Notes: generated by a model from the sequence alone, not told the origin. Positions 44,756 through 53,685 are shown, counted from the first letter of the stretch. The stretch: 64,000 bases of DNA from Cytobacillus sp. S13-E01 (GCF_029193815.1 NZ_JARFVC010000006.1:96702-160701); one strand, 5' to 3'. Numbers and translations are program-made.

Positions 44756-45721
44756 ATGGAAAAAGAATATAGAGTGTTACTTTATTATCAATATGTTCCG
44801 ATCGAGGGCGCTGAGGAATTTGCGCAACAACACTTAAAGTTATGTGTGGATCTTGGGTTAAAAGGACGCATTTTAGTAGCAGATGAGGGAATAAATGGTA
44901 CCGTTTCTGGAACTGTAGAGCAAACGGAAAAATATAAGGCGGCTCTAAGAAATGACCCACGATTTGAAGACATGGTGTTTAAAGAGGACGAGGCAGACGA
45001 GAATGCATTCAAAAAGATGCATGTTAGATATCGAAAAGAATTAGTCACACTAAGGCTAGAGGATGATATAGACCCACGAAAAGTGACCGGAAATTATTTA
45101 AGCCCAAAAGAATTTTATGAGCAGATGCAAGCGCCAAATACGGTTGTGATTGATGCCCGTAATGACTATGAGTATGATTTAGGGCACTTTCAGGGAGCAG
45201 TAAGACCTGATATTACGTCATTCCGTGAGCTTCCAGAATGGATCCGCAACAACAAAGAGCAATTTGAAAATAAAAAAATCTTGACCTATTGTACGGGTGG
45301 TGTCCGCTGCGAAAAGTTTTCTGGATGGTTATTAAATGAAGGCTTTGAAGATGTAGGGCAATTGCATGGTGGTATTGTCACATACGGAAAAGATCCGGAA
45401 ATAAAAGGGAAGCTATGGAATGGACAATGTTATGTGTTTGATGAAAGAATTAGTGTGCCAATTAACCAAGTAGAGCATGTTATTGTTGGGAAAGATCACT
45501 TTACAGGTGAACCGTGCGAACGGTATGTAAACTGTGGTAATCCTGAGTGTAATAAAAAAATTATTGTTTCTGAGGAAAATGAACATTTTTACTTACGAGG
45601 TTGTACACATGAATGTCGTGTACATCCAAGAAACCGTTATATAGAAGAACATGGATTAACAGAAGAAGAGGTAAAAGATAGACTTCAGAAAGTTGAAAAG
45701 GAAAGAGTAAGTCAGGGATAA
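44756..45721 (+). CDS. trhO: tRNA uridine(34) hydroxylase TrhO (rhodanese-like)
   Basis: A 321-residue enzyme of the YceA/TrhO family, which forms 5-hydroxyuridine at the tRNA wobble position with oxygen. An N-terminal acylphosphatase-like domain ([16 protein letters not shown]) is followed by a rhodanese domain with active-site Cys in [17 protein letters not shown] (about 176-192), and a C-terminal Cys-rich segment ([26 protein letters not shown]). The length matches B. subtilis YbfQ. ATG 44756 has AGGTGG upstream with wide spacing. Single-gene unit. Confidence 0.93.
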   Translation: MEKEYRVLLYYQYVPIEGAEEFAQQHLKLCVDLGLKGRILVADEGINGTVSGTVEQTEKYKAALRNDPRFEDMVFKEDEADENAFKKMHVRYRKELVTLRLEDDIDPRKVTGNYLSPKEFYEQMQAPNTVVIDARNDYEYDLGHFQGAVRPDITSFRELPEWIRNNKEQFENKKILTYCTGGVRCEKFSGWLLNEGFEDVGQLHGGIVTYGKDPEIKGKLWNGQCYVFDERISVPINQVEHVIVGKDHFTGEPCERYVNCGNPECNKKIIVSEENEHFYLRGCTHECRVHPRNRYIEEHGLTEEEVKDRLQKVEKERVSQG

Positions 45722-45790
45722 AAGGATTTTTTTATCCTTTCTTTAACAGATTAGATTTTTATGCGATAGGATATATAAATTCCTTAACAA

Positions 45791-45822
45791 TAAAAAAGCT
45801 GTCGAGAATTTCTCAACAGCTT
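45791..45822 (-). terminator. terminator of the YjcZ-type genes
   Basis: On the minus strand AAGCTGT...GAGAA and TTCTC...ACAGCTT form a stem (one G-T pair) followed by TTTTTT. Confidence 0.75.
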
Positions 45823-45850
45823 AAGGTTGCTTAGCAAACAACCTTTTTTT
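45823..45850 (+). terminator. terminator on the plus strand
   Basis: AAGGTTG and CAACCTT around CTTAGCAAA, then TTTTTTT. It may serve trhO as a second terminator; a GGATAAAAGGATTTTTTTAT hairpin lies directly after the trhO stop. Confidence 0.7.
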
Positions 45851-45891
45851 ATAAAACTAAATCCCAGGTATTAGGAAACATTAAGAGGAAA

Positions 45892-45979
45892 TTAACATAA
45901 CGCAGTGCCTACAATAATGAGAAGAATGAATAATTTAATATGAAATCATTCCCACCAGTGCACCATAACCATATGCCAT
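45892..45979 (-). pseudogene. YjcZ-family sporulation protein, frameshifted
   Basis: ATG 45979 behind AGGAGGCGTTTG opens MAYGYGALVGMISY and a stop, while the next frame gives [13 protein letters not shown] and a stop, the invariant hydrophobic end of YjcZ-type proteins. One small indel separates the two. It is adjacent to an intact member at 46003-46128 and shares its terminator. Confidence 0.7.
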
Positions 45980-46002
45980 CAAACGCCTCCTAACACACTT
46001 CT

Positions 46003-46128
46003 TTAGTAAGCTCCTCCGAACCCGCCGCCAACGTAAGCAGCTCCTACAATAATTAGTAGGATAAATAACACGACAATCAATGCAAATCCACCACCAGCAC
46101 CATATCCAGCTTCAACTACACCGCTCAT
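46003..46128 (-). CDS. YjcZ-family sporulation protein
   Basis: A 41-residue protein with a Gly-rich start ([16 protein letters not shown]), one hydrophobic helix ([17 protein letters not shown]) and a Gly-Tyr tail. This layout defines the YjcZ family, found in spore formers and associated with spore envelopes. ATG 46128 follows GGAGGTGTTTTT. A minus-strand CATACAGTA about 40 bases upstream resembles a mother-cell sigma -10. Too short for default gene callers. Confidence 0.85.
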   Translation of the reverse strand: MSGVVEAGYGAGGGFALIVVLFILLIIVGAAYVGGGFGGAY

Positions 46129-46316
46129 AAAAACACCTCCATCCATTCTTTATTACTGTATGTATGATGGTCAAATATTGAACTGGGTAATTGACCATTT
46201 TTAGACCATTTGGGCACAAAGTCATAAGAACCTGCACTAGACAACGTAGGTTGTTTTTAGAAGGGTATGAATTTAAGATCATAATAAAAAATAAATACTA
46301 GACGATATGCGCCCTT

Positions 46317-46344
46317 ACAGATTAAAGTCAGAAAGCATAAACTA
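46317..46344 (+). promoter_or_regulatory. SigK-like promoter
   Basis: ACA and CATAAACTA (consensus CATANNNTA) with a 17-nt spacing from AC, 40 bases before the YjcZ-like gene at 46385. It indicates late mother-cell expression during sporulation. Confidence 0.6.
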
Positions 46345-46384
46345 AATAGAAATTACTAAATGACAATAGTAAGGGGGAAAGGAA

Positions 46385-46561
46385 ATGGGATTCGGTAACT
46401 ATGGTGGCTATGGCTTAGGTGGTTTCGGCGGCGGATTTGGTGCTCCTTGGTGCTCAAGACCTGTTGCTCAACCAGTAGTAGCACCTACTGGTAATAACGG
46501 ATTTGTATTAATTGTTGTGTTATTCATTTTGTTAATAATCATCGGCGCGATATACGCATAA
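46385..46561 (+). CDS. YjcZ-like Gly-rich sporulation protein
   Basis: A 58-residue protein: Gly/Tyr/Phe-rich start (MGFGNYGGYGLGGFGGGFGA), a Pro/Val hinge with one Cys (PWCSRPVAQPVVAPT) and the same terminal helix as YjcZ ([20 protein letters not shown]). ATG 46385 follows AAGGGGGAAAGGAA. It is divergent from the two YjcZ genes and has a SigK-like promoter. Probably a spore coat or membrane component. Confidence 0.8.
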   Translation: MGFGNYGGYGLGGFGGGFGAPWCSRPVAQPVVAPTGNNGFVLIVVLFILLIIIGAIYA

Positions 46562-46611
46562 TAAATAAATGATTCCTTTTGGAGAGGTTAGTTTTAAAGA
46601 CAACTTAAGTC

Positions 46612-46690
46612 AATCCGTCCAGAAGGTTAACAATAGTCGACTCTTCTTATGATTGTCTCCGTTAGGGATGATTTGTACTTTTCTTATTTT
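46612..46690. repeat. palindromic repeat, degenerate copy
   Basis: TCAATCCGTCCAGAAGGTTA, CTTATGATTGTCTCCG and TTTGTACTTTTCTT correspond to the middle and right end of the copy at 24335, with many substitutions. Confidence 0.6.
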
Positions 46691-47117
46691 TCTCTACACG
46701 TATGTTTGTTTCGAGCTAAAACTAAAAGGGTTTGGAGTTTGTTAAGGTAGCTTTTCATCAATTCCCGCAATCAGGCGCCTATCCTTGTAAAAGGATTAGC
46801 GTCCTATTTGTTTAATAGGAAAAATTGTAGAGTATTTTTTTAAAGGGAAAATGGCAATAAATGGCGAAAAAATCATTAAGATTGTGAAACTTTTTACCTA
46901 AAATCGTGATAGTTTAAAAGGTAATAACATAATACATAAAAATAACTACCTTTTATAAGATAGCCGATAAGTGTGAATGTGTCAGCGGCGTGGGCAATAT
47001 ATTATTGGAGTTAGATGTGATGGGCGACTTTGGAATACAGCATAATGAAGGTACTTATACATTAATATTTGGTGAGGAATCGATAGTAACTAATAAAAGT
47101 ATTAATGGTGTTAACAA
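46691..47117. other. intergenic, no gene recognised
   Basis: This AT-rich stretch holds a short copy of the motif GGCGCCTATCC...GGATTAGCGTC (46777-46812), also found at 47484-47520. A frame on the plus strand (LDVMGDFGIQHNEGTYTLIF, ending at 47120) looks protein-like but has no start signal and no family I know. Confidence 0.5.
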
Positions 47118-47420
47118 GTGATTGAAGCAAAATTACGCAACTATGACTCAGTTACGGATATGCTTTTACATGAACAACAAGTGACAAAGGAAATGTATCA
47201 TAATCAATTAGATACCATTCATACAGAATTAGCGCCACATATTCAAGCAGAAGGTCAAACAGCCATTGATCGCTGGGTTTCTGCTTTAAAAGCAGGTGGG
47301 ACATTGAAGCCGCTTGAGTTAATGAAAGTAGCTGGAGTGGATATGTCTAGTCCAGAGCCGATTAAGAAGGCTGTGGCTTATGTAGGATTTTTAGTTGATG
47401 AGCTTGAAAACAGCTTCTGA
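47118..47420 (+). pseudogene. C-terminal remnant of an M3 oligoendopeptidase F
   Basis: About 100 residues ending WVSALKAGGTLKPLELMKVA, GVDMSSPEPIKKAV and LVDELENSF. This is the C-terminal tail of PepF-type M3 peptidases (xxLKAGGSxxPxELLKxAGVDMxxPxPI). The catalytic HExxH part is absent and there is no ribosome-binding site before the GTG, so it is a relic. Confidence 0.7.
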
Positions 47421-47483
47421 AATTTGAGGTAAGTACAGTTGGAATACGTTTTATAAAAAAGAAAAACAATTCCATTTATCAGT

Positions 47484-47520
47484 AGGCGCTATCCTCTTAT
47501 ACGGGGTTAGCGTCTATTTT
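47484..47520 (+). terminator. hairpin after the PepF remnant
   Basis: AGGCGCTATCC and GGGTTAGCGTCT around TCTTATAC, then ATTTTC. It was probably the original terminator of the lost peptidase gene. The other bases up to 47777 show nothing more. Confidence 0.6.
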
Positions 47521-47777
47521 CATTTAAGATAGTCTACAAATAGGTTAATATTTAAGATATAAAATATTGAAAAATGTACGACATTAATCGATAAAAAGAT
47601 ATACAGCAATAAAGCCCTTGCTATTGTAGCTCAGAGTTTCTACATTCAGGTAAATAAAATTAAATTGTTTGTTTTAGGGTATTATATAACTTATCTAAGT
47701 ATATATTGGTTGCTACATTGACAAAACTTAAGTACTATAGAAGTTTAGAAAAGGTAAAGTTCGAAAAGAGGGTTATT

Positions 47778-48848
47778 ATGGAAAAAACATCTATATACGG
47801 GTTAACACTCGAACAACTAACAGAATGGTTGGTTGAACATGGTGAGAAAAAATTTCGCGCTAGTCAAATTTGGGATTGGTTATATAAAAAGAGAGTCACT
47901 GATTTTTCGTTAATGAAAAATATTAGCGCAAATAGCATTAAATTATTAGAGGATCATTACTATATACAATCACTAAAACAAGAAGTTAAGCAAGAATCAA
48001 AGGATGGTACGATTAAATTCTTGTTTAAGCTGCAGGATGGAAATCTAATTGAAACCGTGTTAATGCGATTTAATTATGGATTGTCTGTCTGCGTTACAAC
48101 GCAAGTGGGTTGTAATATTGGCTGTACGTTCTGTGCAAGTGGTTTGTTAAAAAAGAATCGCGATTTATCGAGTGGTGAAATTGTTGAGCAGATCATGAAT
48201 GTTCAACATCATCTTGATGAAAGCGGAAAAGATGAAAGAGTCAGCCATATTGTGGTAATGGGAATTGGAGAACCATTTGATAATTATGATAATATGTTGG
48301 ACTTCTTCAGTGTGGTAAATGACCAGAAAGGTCTTTCTATTGGAGCAAGACATATTACGGTCTCGACAAGTGGTCTAGCCAAAAAAATAAGAGATTTTGC
48401 TGATGAAAATCTACAAATAAACTTAGCAGTATCATTGCATGCACCAAATAACGAACTTCGAACTCGGATTATGAAAATCAATAAAGCCTATCCCCTCGAA
48501 GAATTAATGCCTGCAATCGACTATTACTTAGAAAAAACTAACCGCAGAATAACATTTGAGTATATCCTACTAAAGGATGTAAATGATCATAAAGAAGAAG
48601 CAATCGAACTCGTTAAATTGCTTAAAAACAAACGACATTTATCCTATGTCAATCTGATACCTTATAATCCTGTCGATGAACATAATCAATACGAAAGAAG
48701 TACGAAGAAGGCAATACTCGAGTTTTATGAAACATTGTTGAAGCATGGCATTAATTGTGGTGTTCGCGTAGAACAAGGTTCAGATATTGATGCTGCATGT
48801 GGCCAGTTGAGAAGTAAGCAAATAAAAAAGGATAAAGCTCGTTCATAG
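47778..48848 (+). CDS. rlmN: RlmN-type 23S rRNA/tRNA adenine-C2 methyltransferase, stand-alone copy
   Basis: A 356-residue radical SAM methyltransferase. The cluster motif is [10 protein letters not shown] (near 118-127), [12 protein letters not shown] binds SAM, and the C-terminal Cys that forms the covalent intermediate is in [22 protein letters not shown] and the overall length match RlmN, which methylates A2503 of 23S rRNA and A37 of some tRNAs; the Cfr-specific sequences are absent. The usual Bacillus rlmN lies in the prpC-prkC cluster, so this isolated copy may be a second, diverged paralogue. ATG 47778 follows AAAAGAGGGTTATT. Confidence 0.88.
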   Translation: MEKTSIYGLTLEQLTEWLVEHGEKKFRASQIWDWLYKKRVTDFSLMKNISANSIKLLEDHYYIQSLKQEVKQESKDGTIKFLFKLQDGNLIETVLMRFNYGLSVCVTTQVGCNIGCTFCASGLLKKNRDLSSGEIVEQIMNVQHHLDESGKDERVSHIVVMGIGEPFDNYDNMLDFFSVVNDQKGLSIGARHITVSTSGLAKKIRDFADENLQINLAVSLHAPNNELRTRIMKINKAYPLEELMPAIDYYLEKTNRRITFEYILLKDVNDHKEEAIELVKLLKNKRHLSYVNLIPYNPVDEHNQYERSTKKAILEFYETLLKHGINCGVRVEQGSDIDAACGQLRSKQIKKDKARS

Positions 48849-48924
48849 AAAAAAGTCGTTATAAAATTGCAAAAAAAAATGGATATCTTTAATGGGTTTG
48901 GACTAAATATAACAATGAAAAAGA

Positions 48925-49194
48925 GTGAAAAAAAGAGTAGTAGTACAGTTGGTAGAAAAATTTCATAAAAAGTACAGTATTACCCGCGATTTTACAGGTT
49001 CTAAAGGTTCCTCGTTCCAGCTATTATCGTTGCCGAGTGGATTTGTTAGATTCAATGGTTCTAAATATCCTGCTTATGTGGAAGAGGTTGAACGTAGATA
49101 TCGATATGAACTATATAAGTTGCTAAAAGAATTAAAAAGCGCTAGTAATATCAAGATGGTATACATTTTCAAAATATCAGAGGAACTTCAATGA
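48925..49194 (+). CDS. hypothetical basic protein
   Basis: An 89-residue basic protein starting at GTG: KKRVVVQLVEKFHKKYSITR and later ERRYRYELYKLLKELKSASN. It has no membrane segment or recognised domain and only a weak ribosome-binding site (AAGAGTG). Downstream (49195-49330) lies a broken frame (ELKGIVQGGVGFYPTIYIHA). It may be a relic of a larger gene. Confidence 0.4.
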   Translation: MKKRVVVQLVEKFHKKYSITRDFTGSKGSSFQLLSLPSGFVRFNGSKYPAYVEEVERRYRYELYKLLKELKSASNIKMVYIFKISEELQ

Positions 49195-49334
49195 ATTCAA
49201 CAGGCGGAGATAGTGAAGGCACAGTATACTATGAAGTGAATTAAAAGGAATTGTTCAAGGTGGAGTAGGGTTTTATCCTACAATCTATATACATGCAAGA
49301 AATATTTATGAAGATGTAGGATTATATCCTTTGC

Positions 49335-49782
49335 TTAACTAGGATAATCTTGTTCAATAATAATCTTTCGCCTAAAAAGTAGCCAATTTTTAGGCGAAAG
49401 ATTATAAGTTGTTTTATTAACACAATTCATAATCATTAATTTCAATTTTTTTGATGTTGCTTGTAAAGGATTCGAATAAAATATTGGTCCTTCTATATAA
49501 GCAATGATGTTATCCCCCACTTTGACTTTATTTGTGCTTGACAATATTAACCAAATAGATTCTTCTTTTTTGTTATCAGTCTCTTTAATAATTAGTATTT
49601 TTCCGTCTTTTAAAATTAATTTTTGATACATACCCTTCAAACTTCTGAAAATTTTCGCTACTTTCTGGTAAACCTTCCGATTTAATACTACTTTTATTTG
49701 TTTTAATTACATCGTTAGTGCATCCTGTAATTATTAGTGAAAATAAGATATAGTAAATAAAAATTGAAATTTGCAATGTCAC
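49335..49782 (-). pseudogene. DUF3221-like lipoprotein, frameshifted
   Basis: The first part starts GTG 49782 and has a lipoprotein signal with lipobox LIITGC, a Ser/Asn-rich linker and FQKFEGYVSKINFK. The second frame continues ILKDGKILIIKETD, KVKVGDNIIAYIEGPIF and PLQATSKKLKL, as in DUF3221 (OB-like) lipoproteins of Bacillus. The shift lies in an A/T-rich run near 49610. One base would restore a 145-residue protein. Confidence 0.7.
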
Positions 49783-50091
49783 TCCTCATATTAGCAGTTT
49801 ATTATTAATATGCTATGCGACATAATTTTTATAACTTATTTCGAACCTACATTATTCATCGAAAAACACAAAAAAGCTAGAAACCCTTATCTAAGGAACT
49901 CACTTTCCAAGTGAAAATAAATAAAAAGAATCCTTTTCTTGGATATGTTTTATTCACTACAAAGAAGGCAGTTGTACAATGGATTTTCTCAGTACAAATT
50001 TAAGAAAATAAGGAATGCTTAAAATATGTATATCTATAGGAAAAGATGCTATTCTTAAAGAGGAAAAATATGTAGCAAGGGAGATTTTAAA

Positions 50092-50988
50092 TTGCTAACA
50101 AACCACTTGGATTTTCGATTAGAAGCTAAAATTAAAGAAATATACGAAGAGCATAAAGTGCGCTCTGCAAAAATAGATTGGGGTTATTATGAATTTTTGC
50201 CTTGGGATAAAGCTCAAGACTTTAGAAGAGTTCCGTGGGATAAGAGCCAAGTTACACTTCCTAGTGGTATAATAACAGCAGTGGAAACAGCCTTGCTAAC
50301 TGAAGTAAACCTACCTTGGTTTACCTCTCACTTGGAACAAACGTTTAAAGGCGGATTGTCAGTTATTACTGATTTCGTGCATACTTGGACAGCGGAAGAA
50401 GACCAACACTCCAATCTTATTGAAAATTACTTATTAATTACACGAAACGTAGACCCAAAAAGATTACATGAACTTCATAAACAAACAGTTGAGGCCGGTT
50501 GGTCCCCTGATTTTCATACTCCTTTTGAAACAATGGTATATACGACACTTCAGGAACTTGCAACAATGGTTTTTTACAACAACGTAGCAAAAGTTGCTGG
50601 AACACACGATAAAGATTTAGGTACTCTTTTAAGAAGATTAGCTAAAGATGAAATCTTACATTATGCTTTCTACCGTGACGTTGTTAAATTCCATTTACAA
50701 ATTGAGCCGAATTATTGTTATTATCTTGGTCATGTTATTAAAAATTTTCAAATGCCTGGAACCGTAATGCCAGACTTCGAAGACAGAATGAGCATCATTG
50801 CTAAAGAAGCAAATTATGGTCCTCTTGAATACTTTGACCAAGTATTAGATGTTATTGTAGAATATTGGGAGCTAGAAAACTTAAGACCACTTGCACCCGA
50901 AGCAGAAAAGGCACGCGTGGAGGTTATTTCTTACCGGGATAGATTAAAAAAGGTAAGAGACCGCTTTGCTAAGAAAAATGAAAAATAA
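50092..50988 (+). CDS. acyl-ACP desaturase (soluble ferritin-like di-iron type)
   Basis: A 298-residue soluble desaturase of the FA_desaturase_2 family. The di-iron site is visible as E in AVETALLTEVNLPW, EEDQHS (EExxH type, 102-107), E in YTTLQELATM and DEILHYAFY (near 187). Such enzymes introduce a double bond into acyl-ACP; they are typical of plants and actinobacteria, while Bacillus normally uses the membrane enzyme Des. It starts at TTG 50092 behind AGGGAG. It is a single-gene unit with a strong terminator. Function assigned by family only. Confidence 0.88.
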   Translation: MLTNHLDFRLEAKIKEIYEEHKVRSAKIDWGYYEFLPWDKAQDFRRVPWDKSQVTLPSGIITAVETALLTEVNLPWFTSHLEQTFKGGLSVITDFVHTWTAEEDQHSNLIENYLLITRNVDPKRLHELHKQTVEAGWSPDFHTPFETMVYTTLQELATMVFYNNVAKVAGTHDKDLGTLLRRLAKDEILHYAFYRDVVKFHLQIEPNYCYYLGHVIKNFQMPGTVMPDFEDRMSIIAKEANYGPLEYFDQVLDVIVEYWELENLRPLAPEAEKARVEVISYRDRLKKVRDRFAKKNEK

Positions 50989-50990
50989 TG

Positions 50991-51019
50991 AGAAGACAAG
51001 CCTAAAAGGCTTGTCTTCT
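50991..51019 (+). terminator. terminator of the desaturase gene
   Basis: A perfect 12-bp stem AGAAGACAAGCC/GGCTTGTCTTCT around TAAAA. Confidence 0.85.
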
Positions 51020-51125
51020 GTTAATTTCTTCATATTCATACTCCTAATACGACCAAGATTTAATCCAGTTAATTCTGATTTCATACTGTAATAGTTTTTA
51101 ATAGGTCTCATCAAAAAAGTAATCT

Positions 51126-51230
51126 TTAACGTTTAGTATTGGACATCATATTGATCGCGTTACCCGAGGAAACCATATTGGTTACCCAATAACCACGGAA
51201 TCCAAAGGATTTGTAAGATGGGTCAGGCAT
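51126..51230 (-). CDS. candidate 34-residue small protein
   Basis: The frame reads MPDPSYKSFGFRGYWVTNMV then SSGNAINMMSNTKR. The composition is protein-like (aromatic, Gly, Asn) and unlike random AT-rich frames, but only a weak AAGAG precedes the ATG. I cannot assign it; a spore-related microprotein or a relic are both possible. Confidence 0.35.
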   Translation of the reverse strand: MPDPSYKSFGFRGYWVTNMVSSGNAINMMSNTKR

Positions 51231-51341
51231 ATTTTCTTTTGCTCTTTTGCAATTCTGTTATTTAGTTGTAGTTATAAAACGTATCCAAAAAAGCCACACT
51301 ATTACTGAATGAATGAATGAATAAAGGGGGTTAAACCATTA

Positions 51342-52349
51342 ATGGAAGTTCATCATGATAATGTCGGACTATCAACTGCAGAAATGTCTTTTCTTTGGCG
51401 AAATTACATAGGAGATACTATGTTAGTTTGTATTTTCGAACACTTTCTTCGTAACATTGATGATAAAGACATAGAAAATATCGTATCTAGCGCGAAAGAT
51501 CTTGCCAATAAACATATTCAACAAGCAAAGGATCTTTTTATAAAGGAAGATTTCCCAATACCACATGGATTTGGGGAACAAGATGTGAATCTTGAGGCAC
51601 CACGGCTATTCACTGATAAATTTTATTTGTATTATCTTATCCAAGCACTTCGCGGAGGGATAGCAAATTACTCACTAGCCTTTTCAAGTTCACACAGAGA
51701 AGATATTAGGATGTATTTCATGCATTGTATACATGAGGACACTGAGCTTTTTAACCAAACGATGAAATTAATGTTAGAGAAAGGACTTACTGCTCGACCA
51801 CCTGAGATTCCAACACCGAAACAAGTAGATTTTGTGGAAAACAAAGACTTTTTGGGGGAATGGTTTGGTGAAAATAGACCGTTAACCTCTATTGAGATCA
51901 CGAAAGTCTTTATGAATATAGAAAATAATCTCCTGGGAACTTCGCTAATGACAGCGTTTAGTCAAACAGCAAAAGAACCAAAACTTAGGGAGTATTTTCA
52001 AGATGGACATAAGGTAGCAATAGAGCAGGTGGAAAAGTTCTCCCAATTATTAGCAGAAGACTCTCTTTCTTACCAACCGTCTTGGGTTCAGGAGGTAACT
52101 GATTCTAAAGAACCTGCGTTTTCAGATTATCTAATGTTGTACCATGTTGGTGTGGCAACTGCTACTGGTATTGGTAACTATGGAATCTCTATCGCAACAA
52201 GTCAAAGACGTGATCTTGCGGCTATGTATACAAAGTTAGGTGCTCAGATTGGAAAATATGCTGAAAAAGGTGCGAGGTTAACTATTGAGTATGGATGGTT
52301 AGAGCAACCACCCATGGCAATCGATAGAAATGAGCTTCAAAACAAGTAA
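51342..52349 (+). CDS. DUF3231 family protein, copy 3
   Basis: A 335-residue two-half helical protein. First-half motif HGFGEQDVNLEAPRLFTDKF, second-half motif EPAFSDYLMLYHVG, ending EYGWLEQPPMAIDRNEL. It aligns over its full length with copy 1 (3843-4853) and with the frameshifted copy 2. ATG 51342 follows AAAGGGGG at a wide spacing. A terminator follows. Role unknown; the three scattered paralogues suggest an expanded, perhaps sporulation-linked family. Confidence 0.87.
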   Translation: MEVHHDNVGLSTAEMSFLWRNYIGDTMLVCIFEHFLRNIDDKDIENIVSSAKDLANKHIQQAKDLFIKEDFPIPHGFGEQDVNLEAPRLFTDKFYLYYLIQALRGGIANYSLAFSSSHREDIRMYFMHCIHEDTELFNQTMKLMLEKGLTARPPEIPTPKQVDFVENKDFLGEWFGENRPLTSIEITKVFMNIENNLLGTSLMTAFSQTAKEPKLREYFQDGHKVAIEQVEKFSQLLAEDSLSYQPSWVQEVTDSKEPAFSDYLMLYHVGVATATGIGNYGISIATSQRRDLAAMYTKLGAQIGKYAEKGARLTIEYGWLEQPPMAIDRNELQNK

Positions 52350-52376
52350 GTAGTACCACAACGGTGCTGCTTTTTT
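52350..52376 (+). terminator. terminator of DUF3231 copy 3
   Basis: GTAGTACC and GGTGCTGC (two G-T pairs) around ACAAC, followed by TTTTTT. Confidence 0.75.
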
Positions 52377-52477
52377 AGAAACTGGCTTGAAAGTCATTAG
52401 TTCAGATACAGAAAATTAATATTTGAGGCTTGTCCCCAAGTTCGGTAAAGGATTAATTGACTGGGGACCCAAAATGC

Positions 52478-52512
52478 AAAAGACAGCGGAAGTTTTCACC
52501 CACTGTCTTTTA
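52478..52512. terminator. terminator of the DsbA-like gene
   Basis: AAAAGACAG and CTGTCTTTT with a 16-nt loop; T tracts on both sides. Confidence 0.7.
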
Positions 52513-52565
52513 TTTCCGATTTATTGTTTTGGAATTTCGCATCCATTTTCATCACATGACATAGT

Positions 52566-53219
52566 CTATTCACTAATATCTGTAAATGGACCATCTTGTT
52601 CCATGATTTGGCCAATCGCTTGTATAAATGTCTCAGTTGATTGGGCCCCTGTGACAGTGTATTTTCGGTTTATGAGGAAAAACGGAATGCTTCTGATACC
52701 AAGCTCAGCTGCTTCTTGTTCGTCTGCACGAACCTCATTACTCATGTCACCACTTTCAAGCATGCTGGCAACAGCGTCTCCATCCAAGCCAACTTCTTTC
52801 GCTAACTCAATTAAAGTTGAATGATCGCCAATATGCTTTGACTCGGTGTAATACGCGCGTAAAATCCGATCCGTCATCACATTCATTAAACCTTGTTTTT
52901 TAGCGTAGAATGCAAGTCGATGGGCGTCAAATGTATTAGTTAAAATCAGTGTATCCAATTGAAAGTCCAACCCAACCTCACTTGCCATTTGCTTCAAATT
53001 TTGGGTGTTTGCCTTTGCTTGTTCAATGCTCATTCCATATTTATTTGCTAATTTCTCGTACATATTATCATTTATATCCCGTTCTGCCGTAGGATCTAAT
53101 TCAAAGCTTCGATATACAACTTTAACGGGTTGGTCAATTTTCTTAAGAGCGTCCTCCAGACGCTTTTTGCCAATATAGCAAAACGGTCAAGCAAAATCAG
53201 TCCACATTTCAATTAACAT
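52566..53219 (-). CDS. DsbA/FrnE-like thioredoxin-fold selenoprotein
   Basis: A 217-residue cytoplasmic oxidoreductase of the FrnE-type DsbA family when TGA 53187-53189 is read as selenocysteine. ATG 53219, eight bases after GGAGG, opens MLIEMWTDFA, TGA, PFCYIGKKRLEDALKKI, so the active site is U11-P-F-C14 in place of CPFC. The text continues VVYRSFELDP, LRAYYTESKHIGDHSTLIEL and GIRSIPFFLINRKYTVTGAQ (cis-Pro loop). A perfect 6-bp hairpin follows the TGA. A standard annotation would start at 53063 and lose the active site. It probably catalyses dithiol-disulfide exchange. Confidence 0.9.
53148..53164 (-). promoter_or_regulatory. candidate bacterial SECIS hairpin (DsbA-like gene)
   Basis: Perfect 6-bp stem AGCGTC/GACGCT, loop TGGAG with G at position 2, the loop starting 29 nt after the TGA. 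Confidence 0.7.
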
Positions 53220-53550
53220 CGTGTCTACCTCCATTCCTTTATCCAATTTAGTATACCTACCTTGGTCTATTTTAGTCCAATAAAGTGCCTTAGACAGGAA
53301 TTTTCTGTTAAGGAAATCATCCTTAGGGAAATAATTCGAGGGTAAGATAAAAACAAAAATAGTCTTTATTTATAAACAAATATAAAAGCGAGTGTTCTTT
53401 GTTGTTGAGTGTGAATACTCAAATATTCAAATACTCAAGTGTGAAATGGTTTGTTGTATCTTGCAGTTGGTGATAAAGTAAAATATTTTTCTAAGCGTTT
53501 TCATTACGAATGTTACAGAGTTTTACGTGAATTTATACATTTCTAGATTC

Positions 53551-53578
53551 TTGACTTTTTCATAGAATGAGTTAATAT
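53551..53578 (+). promoter_or_regulatory. candidate SigA promoter of the LTA synthase gene
   Basis: TTGACT and TAATAT with a 16-nt spacer, about 105 bases before the ATG. The remaining bases from 53220 hold only short direct repeats (ACTCAAATATTCAAATACTC) and no gene. Confidence 0.4.
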
Positions 53579-53685
53579 CTAGTATAGTCCTTAAGAGGAA
53601 TTTGTGATTTTTATAGAATAATAGATAGATACATTTATTTAATATATAACTGAAATTATGAATAAAATTTAGAAGAGGTGGAATT

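Noticed and set aside
47778..48848. Cfr-type antibiotic resistance methyltransferase
   Set aside because: The sequence has the RlmN blocks [10 protein letters not shown] and GIGEPFDNY rather than those of Cfr.
47778..48848. Radical SAM partner for the CGCGG peptide
   Set aside because: It is an RlmN-type methyltransferase without a SPASM domain and lies 28 kb away.
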